Shown here in pieces: positions 37,402 to 46,846 of a stretch of 64,000 nt of DNA. Position numbers and translations under genes: made by a program. Each line of letters begins with the position of its first letter. Within the stretch, counting starts at the first letter, position 1. Under the pieces are notes generated by a model. That model was not told where the DNA came from. It saw only the letters and a program-made list of their open reading frames with translations, and made no database searches. Source of the stretch: Roseateles_B sp041906185 (GTDB lineage Bacteria; Pseudomonadota; Gammaproteobacteria; Burkholderiales; Burkholderiaceae_C); the NCBI GenBank assembly GCA_041906185.1, contig JAYRJQ010000004.1:193354-257353 (forward strand), in the 5' to 3' direction.

Positions 37402-38391
37402 ATGAACGACACGGTCCTGGCCAAGCTGATGGCCATCATGGCGGCGGTGAGCATCGGGTGGCTCGTCGGGCGCATGCGCTGGCTCGGCGAGGCCGATGCA
37501 GGCGGCACGGGCGGTGATCCGGCGCGGGTGCTGTCCAACGCGGCCTTCTTCATCTTCGTGCCGGCGCTGATGTTCCGCACCACGGCGCGCATCGACTTCC
37601 ACCACCTGCCCTGGGTCACGCTGATCGGCTTCTTCACGCCCGTCGTGCTGGGCATGCTGGCATGCTACGGCTGGCTGCGCTGGCGCGGGCAGGGCGCGGT
37701 CGCGAGCCCGAGCGTGCGGGCCATCACGGCGAGCTTCGGCAACACGCTGCAGGTGGGCGTGCCGCTGGCCGCGGCGGTCTTCGGCGAGCTGGGGCTGGCC
37801 ATCCACATCACCGTGGTGAGCCTGCATGCGTTGACGCTGCTGAGCGTGCTCACGCTGCTGGTGGAGCTGGACCTCGCCCGCGCCGCGCATGCCCACAACC
37901 CGCAGGGCCTGCGCGCGACGATGGGGGCCACGGCGCGCAACACCATCATCCACCCCGTCGTGCTGCCGGTGCTGGCGGGCCTCGTCTGGAACGCCACCGG
38001 CTGGGCGCTGCCGGCGGCGCTGGACGAGGTGCTGCAGATGCTGGGCACGGCGGTGGTGCCGCTGTGCCTGACCCTGATCGGCATGTCCCTGGCCTACTAC
38101 GGCTGGCCGGCGCGCTGGCGTTCGGTGCTGGGTCTGCTCGCGTGGAAGCTGCTGGTGCTGCCAGGCCTGGTGCTGGCACTGGGCCTGTGGGTGCTGAAGC
38201 TGCCGGCGCTGCCGCTGGCCGTGATCGTGATGATGGCCGCGCTGCCGCCCGGCTCCAACGCGCTGATCTTCGCCCAACGCTACCGCTGCGAGGAGGCCGA
38301 GACCACGGCGGCCGTCGTGCTGGGCACGCTGATCTTCGCCGGTACCGCGCCGCTGTGGCTCCTGGGACTGGCGCGCCTCGGGCTGCTCTGA
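37402..38391 (+). CDS. AEC-family membrane transporter
   Basis: A 329-aa protein with about ten hydrophobic helices in two repeats, typical of the auxin efflux carrier/AEC family (FIFVPALMFRTTARIDF, ITASFGNTLQVGVPLAAAVFGE, and ALPPGSNALIFAQRY). The family contains carboxylate and malonate permeases and uncharacterised exporters. It starts 16 bases after the kinase stop, so cotranscription is possible. Substrate unknown. Confidence 0.88.
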   Translation: MNDTVLAKLMAIMAAVSIGWLVGRMRWLGEADAGGTGGDPARVLSNAAFFIFVPALMFRTTARIDFHHLPWVTLIGFFTPVVLGMLACYGWLRWRGQGAVASPSVRAITASFGNTLQVGVPLAAAVFGELGLAIHITVVSLHALTLLSVLTLLVELDLARAAHAHNPQGLRATMGATARNTIIHPVVLPVLAGLVWNATGWALPAALDEVLQMLGTAVVPLCLTLIGMSLAYYGWPARWRSVLGLLAWKLLVLPGLVLALGLWVLKLPALPLAVIVMMAALPPGSNALIFAQRYRCEEAETTAAVVLGTLIFAGTAPLWLLGLARLGLL

Positions 38392-38449
38392 TGCACTCGG
38401 GGCATCATTCATCAGGAGCCCCTCGCTCGGCGAGGGCCAGGTCTTGCCC

Positions 38450-39295
38450 ATGTCCACCTCGCTCGCGCTGATCCCTGCCGACACGCTCCCAGCTGCCTCG
38501 CTGCACGAGGCCTTCGGCGCCGCCTTTGCCGACTACCTGATCGGCCCCTTCCTGCTGCCGCCGGACGCCTGGCCGGGCTTTCTGGCCCGGCAGGGGATCG
38601 ACCTGTCCCTGAGCCGCGCGGCCGTCGACGCTCAGGGCCGCCCGCTGGCCTTCGCCTTCACGGCGCCGCGCCCCTCGCAGGCCCGCTGGCGCCTCGGCAC
38701 CATGGGCGCGGTGCCGGCCGCGCGGGGCTGCGGAGCCGCTCCGGCGCTGCTGGCCGACTTCCTGGAGCGCGCGCGTGCCGCCGGCTGCAGGGGCGTGGAG
38801 CTGGAGGTCTTTGCGCGGAACGACCGCGCTCGGCGCCTGTATGAGCGCCACGGCTTCGAGACACTGGACCTCCTGCAAGGCTGGACCGGCCCGGTGCGGC
38901 CAGGACCTGCGGTGGCCTGGTGCGAGCTGGCGTGGGACGAGGCCCTGGCCTGGCTCGACGCCGCCGAGGCCGAGGGGCTGGCCTTGCCGCTGCAGCAGAC
39001 GCGGCTCGGCCTTGCGTCCGCGCAGGGGCAGCGGGCCTTCCACTGGGGCAGCGCGCTGGTCACCGGCGCGGCCCGGCCGGGCGATGGGGTCTTCCAGCTG
39101 GGGGCGGTGGTCGACCGCCGGCCGGCGCAGGCGGACCTGCGTGCGCTGCTGCAGGCGCTGGCGGGCGCGCATCCGGACTGGCGGCAGTGGCGGATGCCGC
39201 AGCTGCTGCGTCCGTCCGTCGGTGGCGAGGCGCTGGCGTCGCTGGGCCTTGGCGCCGAGCCCCTGCACCAGCTCTGGATGCGCCGGGTCGCGTGA
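38450..39295 (+). CDS. GNAT-family N-acetyltransferase
   Basis: A 281-aa acetyltransferase with one recognisable GNAT core: the acetyl-CoA loop VPAARGCGAAPALLADFLE, then GVELEVFARNDRARRLYERHGF. The C-terminal ~130 residues lack clear motifs and may be a second, degenerate GNAT half, as in tandem family members. Substrate unknown. The stop TGA abuts the stop of the convergent AraC gene. ATG 38450 was preferred to TTG 38444. Confidence 0.82.
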   Translation: MSTSLALIPADTLPAASLHEAFGAAFADYLIGPFLLPPDAWPGFLARQGIDLSLSRAAVDAQGRPLAFAFTAPRPSQARWRLGTMGAVPAARGCGAAPALLADFLERARAAGCRGVELEVFARNDRARRLYERHGFETLDLLQGWTGPVRPGPAVAWCELAWDEALAWLDAAEAEGLALPLQQTRLGLASAQGQRAFHWGSALVTGAARPGDGVFQLGAVVDRRPAQADLRALLQALAGAHPDWRQWRMPQLLRPSVGGEALASLGLGAEPLHQLWMRRVA

Positions 39296-40210
39296 TCAGG
39301 CCGCCTGCAGCGGCAGGTGGATCTCCACCAGCGCCTCGTGGGCCGGCACATCGGGGAAGAAACGCAGGCGCTGCAGGAAGGGCGGGGCATCGCGCAGCTC
39401 GTGGCCGCTTTGCGGCAGCCAGACGCCGTAGAGCCAGCGGATCGCCTGGTCCAGGCTCGCGTCCGGCCCTTCGTGACGCAGCACCGCGTGCAGGCCGCCC
39501 TCGAGGTGCGACGCCACCAGCCCCTGCGCGTTCGGCGGCACGGGCGCATCCCAGGCCACGGCCAGCCCGAAGCGGCAGTCGGCGGGCGCCACGGAGGCGG
39601 GGTCGTCATAGAGGACGTTGAAGGTCGCGGCACGCGAGGGCGGCAGCTGGCGCTCGCGCCGCCACGCGATGAAGCGCTGCAGGCTGGGCGCCAGGTCCTG
39701 CAGGGGGCCGCGATGCACCAGCAGCGCGACGGGGAGGTCCGGGGTGTGCACGAGGCGCACCTGGTCGAGGGAGAAGATCGTGTCGTTCATGGGCCATTGC
39801 TCCGCAAGGTGAAGTTGCTGCTCGCAGGCGGCCCAGCGGGCGGAGCGCGGGTCGCGCCGCCACTGGCTGGGGGTCTTGCCGAGCAGGCGACGAAACGCCC
39901 GGGTGAAGGCCTCCGGGCTCTCGTAGCCGCTGGACAGCGCCACCTCCAGCACCGGCAGCGCCGGTCGATGCGCCAGCTGCTGCGCGGCGCGGCGCATGCG
40001 GGAAAGCAGCACATAGCGCGCCTGCGGCAGCCCGCACATCGCGGCGAACTGGCGGTGGAAGTGAAAGGGCGAGCTGTGGGCCAGGGCGGCCAGGCCGGTG
40101 AGGTCCAGCGCCGCGCCGGGTTGTGCATCGACATGGCGCAGCACCCGCCGCATGCGGGCCTGCCAGCGCTGGCGGCTGTCGGTCGGGGAGGGCAGATCGG
40201 GCGTGTTCAT
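39296..40210 (-). CDS. AraC-type regulator with C-terminal GyrI-like effector domain
   Basis: A 304-aa regulator. The N-terminal part has two helix-turn-helix motifs of the AraC type (AALAHSSPFHFHRQFAAMCG; VALSSGYESPEAFTRAFRR). The C-terminal part (from about residue 135) is the SbmC/GyrI-like multidrug-binding fold: RLVHTPDLPVALLVHRGP, VLYDDPAS, GLAVAWDAP. This resembles the Rob/MarA-type regulators of drug response. ATG 40210 excludes an unrelated 62-residue extension. Confidence 0.88.
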   Translation of the reverse strand: MNTPDLPSPTDSRQRWQARMRRVLRHVDAQPGAALDLTGLAALAHSSPFHFHRQFAAMCGLPQARYVLLSRMRRAAQQLAHRPALPVLEVALSSGYESPEAFTRAFRRLLGKTPSQWRRDPRSARWAACEQQLHLAEQWPMNDTIFSLDQVRLVHTPDLPVALLVHRGPLQDLAPSLQRFIAWRRERQLPPSRAATFNVLYDDPASVAPADCRFGLAVAWDAPVPPNAQGLVASHLEGGLHAVLRHEGPDASLDQAIRWLYGVWLPQSGHELRDAPPFLQRLRFFPDVPAHEALVEIHLPLQAA

Positions 40211-40373
40211 CGTGGGGCGAAGCCTACGCCCACGGCCGCCTGCCGGCCGTGCCGATCTTGCGGAATCTGCGCACCCGGGTGTCGGCGGCCCGCGCGGCCC
40301 GCAAGATCGGCTTGCCCAGCGGCGAAAGCCGCCGCCCGGCGCCGGCGCGGGGGGATGGCGGAGAATGGGGCGC

Positions 40374-41699
40374 ATGAGTACCGCCGTTTCGCTCACCGCC
40401 GGGGCCGCGCCCCGGCCCGATCCCGCCCAGGACCTCCCGGCCTACATGAACGCCCTGGGCGTGGCCGCCCGTGCCGCCAGCCGCCTGATGGCCGCGGCTC
40501 CGACGGCCGCCAAGAACACCGCCCTGCTGGCCCTGGCGCGGCGCCTGCGTGCCGAGGGCCCGGCCCTGGCCGCCGCCAACGCCCGCGACCTGCAGGCCGC
40601 CGAGGCCGCCGGCCTGGCCGGCCCGATGCTGGACCGCCTGCGCCTCACGCCCGCCGTGATCGCCACCGTGGCCGAGGGCTGCGAGCAGATCGCCGCCATG
40701 CCCGATCCCATCGGCGAGATCACCGGCGTGAAGCGCCGCCCCAGCGGCATCAGCGTGGGCCAGATGCGCGTGCCGCTAGGCGTCTTCGGCATGATCTACG
40801 AGAGCCGGCCCAACGTGACCATCGAGGCCGCCTCGCTGGCCATCAAGAGCGGCAACGCCTGCCTGCTGCGCGGCGGCTCGGAAGCCTTCCACTCCAACCA
40901 GGCGCTGGCCGCGCTGGTGGCCCAGAGCCTCGAGGAGGCCGGCCTGCCGGCGGCTGCGGTGCAGCTCGTCGGCACCACGGACCGCGCTGCGGTGGGGCAG
41001 CTCATCGCCATGCCGGCCTATGTGGACGTGATCATCCCGCGCGGTGGCAAGGGTCTGATCGAGCGCATCGCCAGCGAGGCGCGCGTGCCCGTCATCAAGC
41101 ACCTGGACGGCAACTGCCACTGCTACGTCGATGCCGAGGTCGATCTCGAGCTGGCCCTGCGCGTGGTGGACAACGCCAAGACGCAGAAGTACAGCCCCTG
41201 CAACGCGACGGAATCGCTGCTGGTGCATGCGGCGCAGGCGGCAGCCTTCCTGCCGCGCATCGGCGCTGTGTTCGCGGCCAAGGGCGTGGAGATGCGCGGC
41301 TGCCCGCGCAGTCTGGCGATGCTGCAGGGCGTGCCCGGCGCTCAGCTCGCGGCCGCGACGGACGCCGACTGGGGCACCGAGTACCTGGCCCCGATCATCA
41401 GCATCAAGGTGGTGGACAGCCTCGACGAGGCCATGGACCACATCGACCGCCACGGCTCGCACCACACCGACGCCATCCTCACCACGAACCACCCGAATGC
41501 CCTGCGCTTCCTGCGCGAGGTGGATTCCGCCAGCGTGATGGTCAACGCCAGCACGCGCTTCGCCGACGGCTTCGAGTACGGCCTGGGCGCGGAGATCGGC
41601 ATCTCGACCGACAAGTTCCACGCCCGCGGCCCGGTCGGCCTGGAGGGGCTGACGTCGATGAAGTGGATCGTGCTGGGGCAGGGCGAGGTCCGCGGCTGA
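40374..41699 (+). CDS. proA: Glutamate-5-semialdehyde dehydrogenase (gamma-glutamyl phosphate reductase)
   Basis: A 441-aa NADPH-dependent enzyme of proline biosynthesis, converting gamma-glutamyl phosphate to glutamate semialdehyde. Visible: GVFGMIYESRPNVTIEAAS, SLAIKSGNACLLRGGSEA, IIPRGGKGLI, and the nucleophile Cys276 in KYSPCNATESLLV. FGYGLGAEIGIST-like sequence appears as FEYGLGAEIGISTDKFHARG near the end. Length is usual for ProA. The start ATG is the first after the upstream spacer; proB is not in the window. Confidence 0.96.
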   Translation: MSTAVSLTAGAAPRPDPAQDLPAYMNALGVAARAASRLMAAAPTAAKNTALLALARRLRAEGPALAAANARDLQAAEAAGLAGPMLDRLRLTPAVIATVAEGCEQIAAMPDPIGEITGVKRRPSGISVGQMRVPLGVFGMIYESRPNVTIEAASLAIKSGNACLLRGGSEAFHSNQALAALVAQSLEEAGLPAAAVQLVGTTDRAAVGQLIAMPAYVDVIIPRGGKGLIERIASEARVPVIKHLDGNCHCYVDAEVDLELALRVVDNAKTQKYSPCNATESLLVHAAQAAAFLPRIGAVFAAKGVEMRGCPRSLAMLQGVPGAQLAAATDADWGTEYLAPIISIKVVDSLDEAMDHIDRHGSHHTDAILTTNHPNALRFLREVDSASVMVNASTRFADGFEYGLGAEIGISTDKFHARGPVGLEGLTSMKWIVLGQGEVRG

Positions 41700-41768
41700 G
41701 CCGTCTCGGGGGCGGGGCGCCGCGCAGGTGCCGTGTTATGGTCCGCGCACCCTCTGCGCCCTGATCCC

Positions 41769-42482
41769 ATGACCGCCTCCCGTCGACCGTCCTTCGCCTG
41801 GCCGGCCCTGCTGGCCGCCGCCCTGTCCCTGCCCGCGCTCGTGTCGGCCGCCCCGCCCGCGGCCAGCTATGTCACGGAGAAGGGCTGGGGCCATCTGAGC
41901 TTCGAGGGCGGCCGCTTCGAGCTGGTCGCCGTGGGCTCCAACGCCCACAGCTGCACGCTGGACGGCCTGCGCAAGGGCGATATCGGGGACGCTGGCGAGG
42001 GCTGCCAGGTGGCGTTCAAGCCGCTGCCGGGCGGGCGCCTGCAGGTGGAGCCCGCCTCGCCGGCCGTGGAGTCGGCCTGCCGGATGTTCTGCGGCCAGCG
42101 GGCCACGTTCGAGGGCGTCTACCACCCGACGCCGGCCGGCTGCACCGAGCCCGAGCGGCAGGCGCGGCAGGCGGCCGGCCTCAAGGACTACAAGGCGGGC
42201 CGCCACGCCGAGGCTGCGACGCGCTGGGCGGAGCTGGCCGCCGCCTGCGGCCCCTACCTGCACTGGTCGGAGGCCTACGCGCTGAACAACGACCGCGCCG
42301 TGGCCGCCTCTCACCTGGGGCGGTCCGACGAGTGCGTCCGGCTGTCCCGCGAGGCGGCCGACGAGGCGCAGCTGAAGATGTTCCGCGAAACGGCGCCCAC
42401 GGATCACGACATCCTGCTGCCGCTCTACCGCGCGGCGCGCTTCAATCTGCAGCGCTGCCGCGGCCAGGCGGCGAAGCCCTGA
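41769..42482 (+). CDS. Secreted protein of unknown function (TPR-like C-terminus)
   Basis: A 237-aa protein with a signal peptide (LLAAALSLPALVSAAPPA). The N-terminal half is a small Cys-containing beta domain (FELVAVGSNAHSCTLDG, ESACRMFCGQRATFEGVY), and the C-terminal half resembles helical repeats (KAGRHAEAATRWAELAAACG, LHWSEAYALNNDRAVAASHLG). Six or seven Cys are consistent with disulfides in the periplasm. ATG 41769 is the start that opens the signal sequence. No known family recognised. Confidence 0.75.
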   Translation: MTASRRPSFAWPALLAAALSLPALVSAAPPAASYVTEKGWGHLSFEGGRFELVAVGSNAHSCTLDGLRKGDIGDAGEGCQVAFKPLPGGRLQVEPASPAVESACRMFCGQRATFEGVYHPTPAGCTEPERQARQAAGLKDYKAGRHAEAATRWAELAAACGPYLHWSEAYALNNDRAVAASHLGRSDECVRLSREAADEAQLKMFRETAPTDHDILLPLYRAARFNLQRCRGQAAKP

Positions 42483-42490
42483 CGCTGACC

Positions 42491-42524
<34 letters not shown>

Positions 42525-42537
42525 GTGCGAGAGCGGC

Positions 42538-44121
42538 TCAGCGCCAGCCCGTGACTTGGGCGTCGGCCGGGGCCGAGAGTTTGTAGCGGGCGCTGAAGCG
42601 CTGCGTCTGCTTCGGGGCGAGCGTCTGGTGCCAGGCGCGGATGCCGCGCTGCTCGCGCCATTCGCCGGGCTGCGGCTCGGGCGTCAAGGCGGCCTCGATG
42701 CGGATGTCCGCATGCTGGCTGACGGGGCTGGCCTCCAGCACCACGACGGGGATCGGTTTGTCGAGGCGGTTCTCGACCTCGACGCTGCGTTCCACCTGGC
42801 GTTCCTGGCGCTGGCTGATGAGGCCGGCGTTGGCGCCCTCGAGGCGCTCGGGCAGGCGGCGCACACGCAGGCGCTCGTCCCGCCCGAAGACCCAGTCGAC
42901 CTTCTGCTCGCCACTGAACTGCAGCAGGGATTCCCCGACCAGCAGGCCGTCGCGGTAGAGCTGCAGCTTGCCGCGCGGCCAGCTGCCGGCCGGGCGCGAG
43001 AGCTCGGCGATGAGGAAGGCGGCGCTGTCCACCTGCGGCTGGATGCGGCTGTAGAGGCCGGCCTCGACCGCCTCCTTGCCCAGCGACAGCTGCAGCGGGC
43101 GGGCGCCGCTGAGCAGACGCTGGCGACCGGGCAGGCTGTACTCGGTCGCGAACTCGCCGGCAAAGACCTCGGGGGTGAAGGGCGATCGCACCCGTGACCC
43201 CGTGACCTGCACATGCGCGGGCAGCGCCGGCTTCATCTCCATCATCGGGGCGGGCGCCGGTGCCGCGGCATAGCGGGGGCGTGGTTCCTCCTTCGGGCGG
43301 ATGTCCAGCAGCCAGGGGGCCAGATGGCCGGGCCCGCCCTGTGACCGGCCGAGCTCGGTGCTCAGGCGCAGCGGCACGCTGCTCCAGTCCTCGCCCGTCT
43401 GCTGCGAGGCCTCGGCGCGGCGCTCCACGCTGAGCTTGCCCGTGGCGGTGTCGAGGCGGGCGCGGTAGAACGGCATCCAGCCCGCCTGCTCGCTGCGGTA
43501 GATCAGGCGCAGCTCGCCGCCCGCGGCGGTGTCCACGGGCACGGTCAGGACCTGGTACTGGCGCTGCTCACCTTCCTGCTCGCGGGCCTGGGCGAGCTGG
43601 CGGTCCAGGGCCTCGGCGCGTTCCTTGAGCGCCTGCTGGCGCTGCAGCTGCTCCAGTGTCTGGCGGCGCAGCGTCTCGAGCGTGTCCTGCAGGCGGGCGC
43701 TGGGCGGGAGCTCCTTGCCGGTCAGCTGCCGCAGGAAGTTCAGCGAGACGTCCAGGGCCTCCTTCTCGGCCTGGAGCTGGCGGGACTGCTGCTCCAGCTC
43801 GCGCACCCGGCTGCCGCGATCGCACTCCGGCAGCAGCTCGGCGGGCTTGAGCTCCAGCCGGGCCTCGCCCACGCCCATGTCGGCCGCGGGGAGCAGCTGG
43901 AGGGAGTCGGCGACGAGGTCCGGGCTCAGGCAGCTGAAGCGGGCCTCGCGGGCATTCGGCGCGAGCGTCAGCGCCCGCTCGATCGTGGCGCCCTGGGGGT
44001 GCAGGGTGACCTGGCGGAGCGTGTCGGCCGCGGGGGCGGCCTGGGCCAGGGAGGCCGCGCCCACTGCGGCGAGCAGGAGCAAAGGAAGAGGGCGGCACGA
44101 AACAGGCATGAAGAGGGGCAT
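42538..44121 (-). CDS. Mucoidy-inhibitor MuiA-like secreted protein (DUF4139/DUF4140)
   Basis: A 527-aa exported protein. A signal peptide ends near LAQAA. Then comes the DUF4140-like strand region (RQVTLHPQGATIERALTL), a long coiled coil (~107-180: VRELEQQSRQLQAEKEALD), and the DUF4139 domain with repeated WMPFYRARL, GEDWSSVPLRLST and NRLDKPIPVVVLEASP. The family (MuiA in Pseudomonas fluorescens naming) is periplasmic or outer-membrane associated with unclear biochemistry. The linker near residue 300 is Ala/Pro/Met-rich and contains VQVTGSRVRSP, resembling the plug-start of TonB-dependent receptors; the meaning is unclear. The start 44121 is the first of two nearby ATGs. Confidence 0.82.
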   Translation of the reverse strand: MPLFMPVSCRPLPLLLLAAVGAASLAQAAPAADTLRQVTLHPQGATIERALTLAPNAREARFSCLSPDLVADSLQLLPAADMGVGEARLELKPAELLPECDRGSRVRELEQQSRQLQAEKEALDVSLNFLRQLTGKELPPSARLQDTLETLRRQTLEQLQRQQALKERAEALDRQLAQAREQEGEQRQYQVLTVPVDTAAGGELRLIYRSEQAGWMPFYRARLDTATGKLSVERRAEASQQTGEDWSSVPLRLSTELGRSQGGPGHLAPWLLDIRPKEEPRPRYAAAPAPAPMMEMKPALPAHVQVTGSRVRSPFTPEVFAGEFATEYSLPGRQRLLSGARPLQLSLGKEAVEAGLYSRIQPQVDSAAFLIAELSRPAGSWPRGKLQLYRDGLLVGESLLQFSGEQKVDWVFGRDERLRVRRLPERLEGANAGLISQRQERQVERSVEVENRLDKPIPVVVLEASPVSQHADIRIEAALTPEPQPGEWREQRGIRAWHQTLAPKQTQRFSARYKLSAPADAQVTGWR

Positions 44122-44177
44122 GGCAGTGTCGTCAGGCGATGGGAGCCCGAGCCTAACACCGCCAGCCCGCTGCCCCC

Positions 44178-44822
44178 TCAGGTGCCCCAGAGGCCTTCCA
44201 GGCGAGATTCGCTGTGCAGGGCGTCCAGCGCCATGGCCGCACTGGCCGGGCTCGGCTCGCGCAGCTGGCGGGCCAGCCGCGGGCGCGCCCAGACCCAGGC
44301 GACGGCCATCGCCAGCACGAGGCCCAGGGCGTAGAGCTCGAGGAAGCCGCCCACCCCCATCACCGTGGCCAGCACCTTGGCGAGGCCAAGGAAGGCGGCG
44401 AAGAGCCAGCTACAGGCGCTCACCGCACCCAGCAGGCTCGGCACCTTGGCGGCCTGACGCGCATAGTCCGCGTCACCGGCGGGCGCCAGGAGCCGCGGCA
44501 GCGCCCAGCGGTGCAGCGCGAAGCCGTTGAGCGTCAGCACGACGACGACGGCGATCTTGGCCAGCAGCTTGCCTTTGGAGGCGATGGCGGCCGGCGCGAA
44601 GCCGGTGTCGATCCCGATGATCACCAGGCCGGTGATCCACAGGGCCAGCAGGGCGCGGCTGACCCAGACGGTGCCCTCCCTCAGCTGTGCGTGATCGATG
44701 CGGCGGCGCATGAACACGGCCAGATCGCCCATGACGATGCCTGCCGCCGCGGCGAAGCAGGCCAGGACGTGGGCGTAGAGTGCCAGCAAGCGCAGCACGG
44801 CATCCCAATCCGGGAATTGCAT
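44178..44822 (-). CDS. Multi-pass membrane protein, function unknown
   Basis: A 214-aa integral membrane protein with about five to six helices (LLALYAHVLACFAAAAGIVMG, ALLALWITGLVIIGIDTGF, IAVVVVLTLNGFALHRWALP, SACSWLFAAFLGLAKVLATVMG, FLELYALGLVLAMAVAWVWA). A His in the first helix and the overall layout recall small CopD/DUF-type membrane proteins, but I do not assign it. It stands alone, 56 bases after the MuiA-like start. Confidence 0.7.
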   Translation of the reverse strand: MQFPDWDAVLRLLALYAHVLACFAAAAGIVMGDLAVFMRRRIDHAQLREGTVWVSRALLALWITGLVIIGIDTGFAPAAIASKGKLLAKIAVVVVLTLNGFALHRWALPRLLAPAGDADYARQAAKVPSLLGAVSACSWLFAAFLGLAKVLATVMGVGGFLELYALGLVLAMAVAWVWARPRLARQLREPSPASAAMALDALHSESRLEGLWGT

Positions 44823-45063
44823 GATGAAGTCCTCGTGTAGGTCCTAAGACCTCCTCGGCACCGTCGTTCTTGTTCTTGCGCGGATCGTTTGCAGGACGGG
44901 TGCGGCAGTCTAGGAGTCCGGCGGCCACTCAGCATTCAGGGTATTGCCCGAGCCTTGTCCTTCCAAACGGTTTCAGGTCGACCCTGCCCCGCCGCGCGGT
45001 GCCGGGCGCCCGCAGAAGCGCGCGATCGGGAGCGTGCCGGCCGGCAATGGCACACTGCGGTCC

Positions 45064-45792
45064 ATGAGTCTTCCCCCGCAAGCCAATTCCAGCCGCAAGG
45101 CCCTGGTGCTCTTCTCCGGCGGCCAGGATTCCACCGCCTGCCTGGCGTGGGCCCTGGACCGCTACGCCCACGTCGAGACGCTGGGCTTCGACTACGGCCA
45201 GCGCCACCGCGTCGAGCTCGACTGCCGCCAGACGGTGCGCCGCGAGCTGGCGGCGCAGTTCCCCGCCTGGGGCGCCAAGCTGGGCGAGGACCATGTGCTG
45301 GATCTCTCCCTGCTGGGCCAGATCTCCGACACCGCGCTGACCGAGGCGCGCGCCATCGAGATGCAGGCGAACGGCCTGCCCAACACCTTCGTGCCCGGCC
45401 GCAACCTGCTCTTCCTGAGCTTCGCGGCGACGCTGGCCTACCGCCGCGCGGCTTCCGTGCTGGTGGGCGGCATGTGCGAGACGGACTACTCCGGCTACCC
45501 CGACTGCCGGGACAACACGCTCAAGGCGCTGCAGGTGGCACTGAGCCTGGGCCTGGACCAGCCCATGACCATCGAGACGCCGCTCATGTTCATCACCAAG
45601 GCCGAGACCTGGGCGCTGACGGAGCGCCTGGGCGGCGCGGCGCTGAACGCGCTGGTGGTCGAGCACACGCACACCTGCTACCTGGGCGACCGCACCCAGC
45701 GCCACGCCTGGGGCCATGGCTGCGGCACCTGCCCGGCCTGCGAGCTGCGGGCGCAGGGCTACGAGGGCTGGCTGGCGGGTCGCGGGGCGTGA
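45064..45792 (+). CDS. queC: 7-cyano-7-deazaguanine synthase QueC
   Basis: A 242-aa PP-loop ATPase of queuosine biosynthesis that turns 7-carboxy-7-deazaguanine into preQ0. The PP-loop is SGGQDST (18-24), followed by LGFDYGQRHRVEL. The zinc-binding cysteines are Cys205 (HTCYLGD) and Cys220/223/226 (CGTCPAC). ATG 45064 starts SLPPQ and leaves the PP-loop 17 residues in; longer starts add no conserved sequence. It overlaps or abuts the LemA-like gene. queD and queE are not in the window. Confidence 0.95.
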   Translation: MSLPPQANSSRKALVLFSGGQDSTACLAWALDRYAHVETLGFDYGQRHRVELDCRQTVRRELAAQFPAWGAKLGEDHVLDLSLLGQISDTALTEARAIEMQANGLPNTFVPGRNLLFLSFAATLAYRRAASVLVGGMCETDYSGYPDCRDNTLKALQVALSLGLDQPMTIETPLMFITKAETWALTERLGGAALNALVVEHTHTCYLGDRTQRHAWGHGCGTCPACELRAQGYEGWLAGRGA

Positions 45793-45797
45793 GCGGG

Positions 45798-46343
45798 ATG
45801 ACGTCCTGGTCCTGGAGCCCCTGGGTGCTCGGTGCCGTGCTCTTCTTCTGGGGGGTGGGCGGCTACAACCGCATGATGCGGCTGCGCAATGCCATCGGTG
45901 CGGCCTACGGGCAGCTGGACGGCCTGCTCAGCCAGCGCGCGCAGCTGTGCGCCCGCCTGCTGGAGCAGCTGCGGCCGCTGCTGCAGAACGAGCAGGCCAC
46001 CTTCGACGCGCTGGAGAGCGCGCAGGCCGAGGCCCAGGCGGCGGCCAATGCCGTGCGCGCCCGGCCCTTCGCGGCGGACCCAGTCGCCGCGCTGGCCGTG
46101 GCGGCAGCGGTGCATGCCGCGGCGCTCACGCGGTTGATGTCCCTCGTGGAGCACCACGGCGAGCTGGCCGAGCACCCCGAGGTCTTCGCGCTGGTGGACG
46201 AGCTGAAGATGGTCGAGCGCCAGCGCGCCTTCGCCCGCCAGCTCTTCAACCAGGCGGTGAGTGTCTACAACGAGGCGGTGCAGCAGTTCCCGACGCGGGT
46301 CCTGGCCAGCTTCTTCGGCTTCGGCGAGGCCCGCTCGCTCTGA
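45798..46343 (+). CDS. LemA-like membrane protein
   Basis: A 181-aa protein with an N-terminal membrane helix (WVLGAVLFFWGVGGYNRMMRLRNAI) followed by a long helical bundle. LRNAIGAAYGQLDGLLSQRAQL and the end VSVYNEAVQQFPTRVLASFFGF match the LemA pattern (YN...LRN...A...D..L..R; YN..I..FP..L.A..FGF). LemA proteins are membrane-anchored with unknown biochemistry. ATG 45798 is used; GTG 45789, overlapping the queC stop, is the alternative. Confidence 0.85.
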   Translation: MTSWSWSPWVLGAVLFFWGVGGYNRMMRLRNAIGAAYGQLDGLLSQRAQLCARLLEQLRPLLQNEQATFDALESAQAEAQAAANAVRARPFAADPVAALAVAAAVHAAALTRLMSLVEHHGELAEHPEVFALVDELKMVERQRAFARQLFNQAVSVYNEAVQQFPTRVLASFFGFGEARSL

Positions 46344-46396
46344 TCGTCTGATCGCGCGAGCCGCCGGCCGCAACGCCGTTCAGCCCGGCGCCGGCC

Positions 46397-46819
46397 TCAG
46401 CTGCACTCGATGACGCCGGAGCTCACCAGCTCCTGGAACAGCGCCATCAGGGCCTGGCCGCGCATCGCGTAGGGGTTGAGCCGCGTGGTGTCGCAATACT
46501 TCAGCACCAGGGCCGGGTTGAGCCGGTGCAGGTTGACCTGCCCCATCGACCAGCCGGCGAAGCGGCGCTCGTCGATCTCCTCGTAGCTCAGCAGGATGAC
46601 GTCGTGGTGCCGGCTGTCCTGGACGATGGCCTTGTAGCGCGCATTGACGGCATCGCGGCCGCCCTCGAGCACCTGGATGAAGACGCCGTCGCTCAGGCAC
46701 AGCAGGCCGGTGATGCCCTCGGCCGGGTTGTGTTCGCGGGACTGCTTGAGGATGGCGGCCAGCTGGCTTTCCTTGGTGCCTTCGGCGGCACGGCTGGCGT
46801 AGAGAAGACGGACAAGCAT
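46397..46819 (-). CDS. Stand-alone BLUF-domain blue-light sensor
   Basis: A 140-aa flavin photoreceptor. The key BLUF residues are Tyr7, Asn31, Gln49 and Trp90; all four keep exactly the spacing of AppA (Tyr21, Asn45, Gln63, Trp104). Further family sequence is VRLLYASRA, GITGLLCLSDGVFIQVLEGG and RFAGWSMG. It has no attached output domain, so it must signal through a partner. It lies 27 bases downstream of folE and may be cotranscribed with it. Confidence 0.94.
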   Translation of the reverse strand: MLVRLLYASRAAEGTKESQLAAILKQSREHNPAEGITGLLCLSDGVFIQVLEGGRDAVNARYKAIVQDSRHHDVILLSYEEIDERRFAGWSMGQVNLHRLNPALVLKYCDTTRLNPYAMRGQALMALFQELVSSGVIECS

Positions 46820-46846
46820 GGGGCACTCCGGATGGTGGGGCGGGGC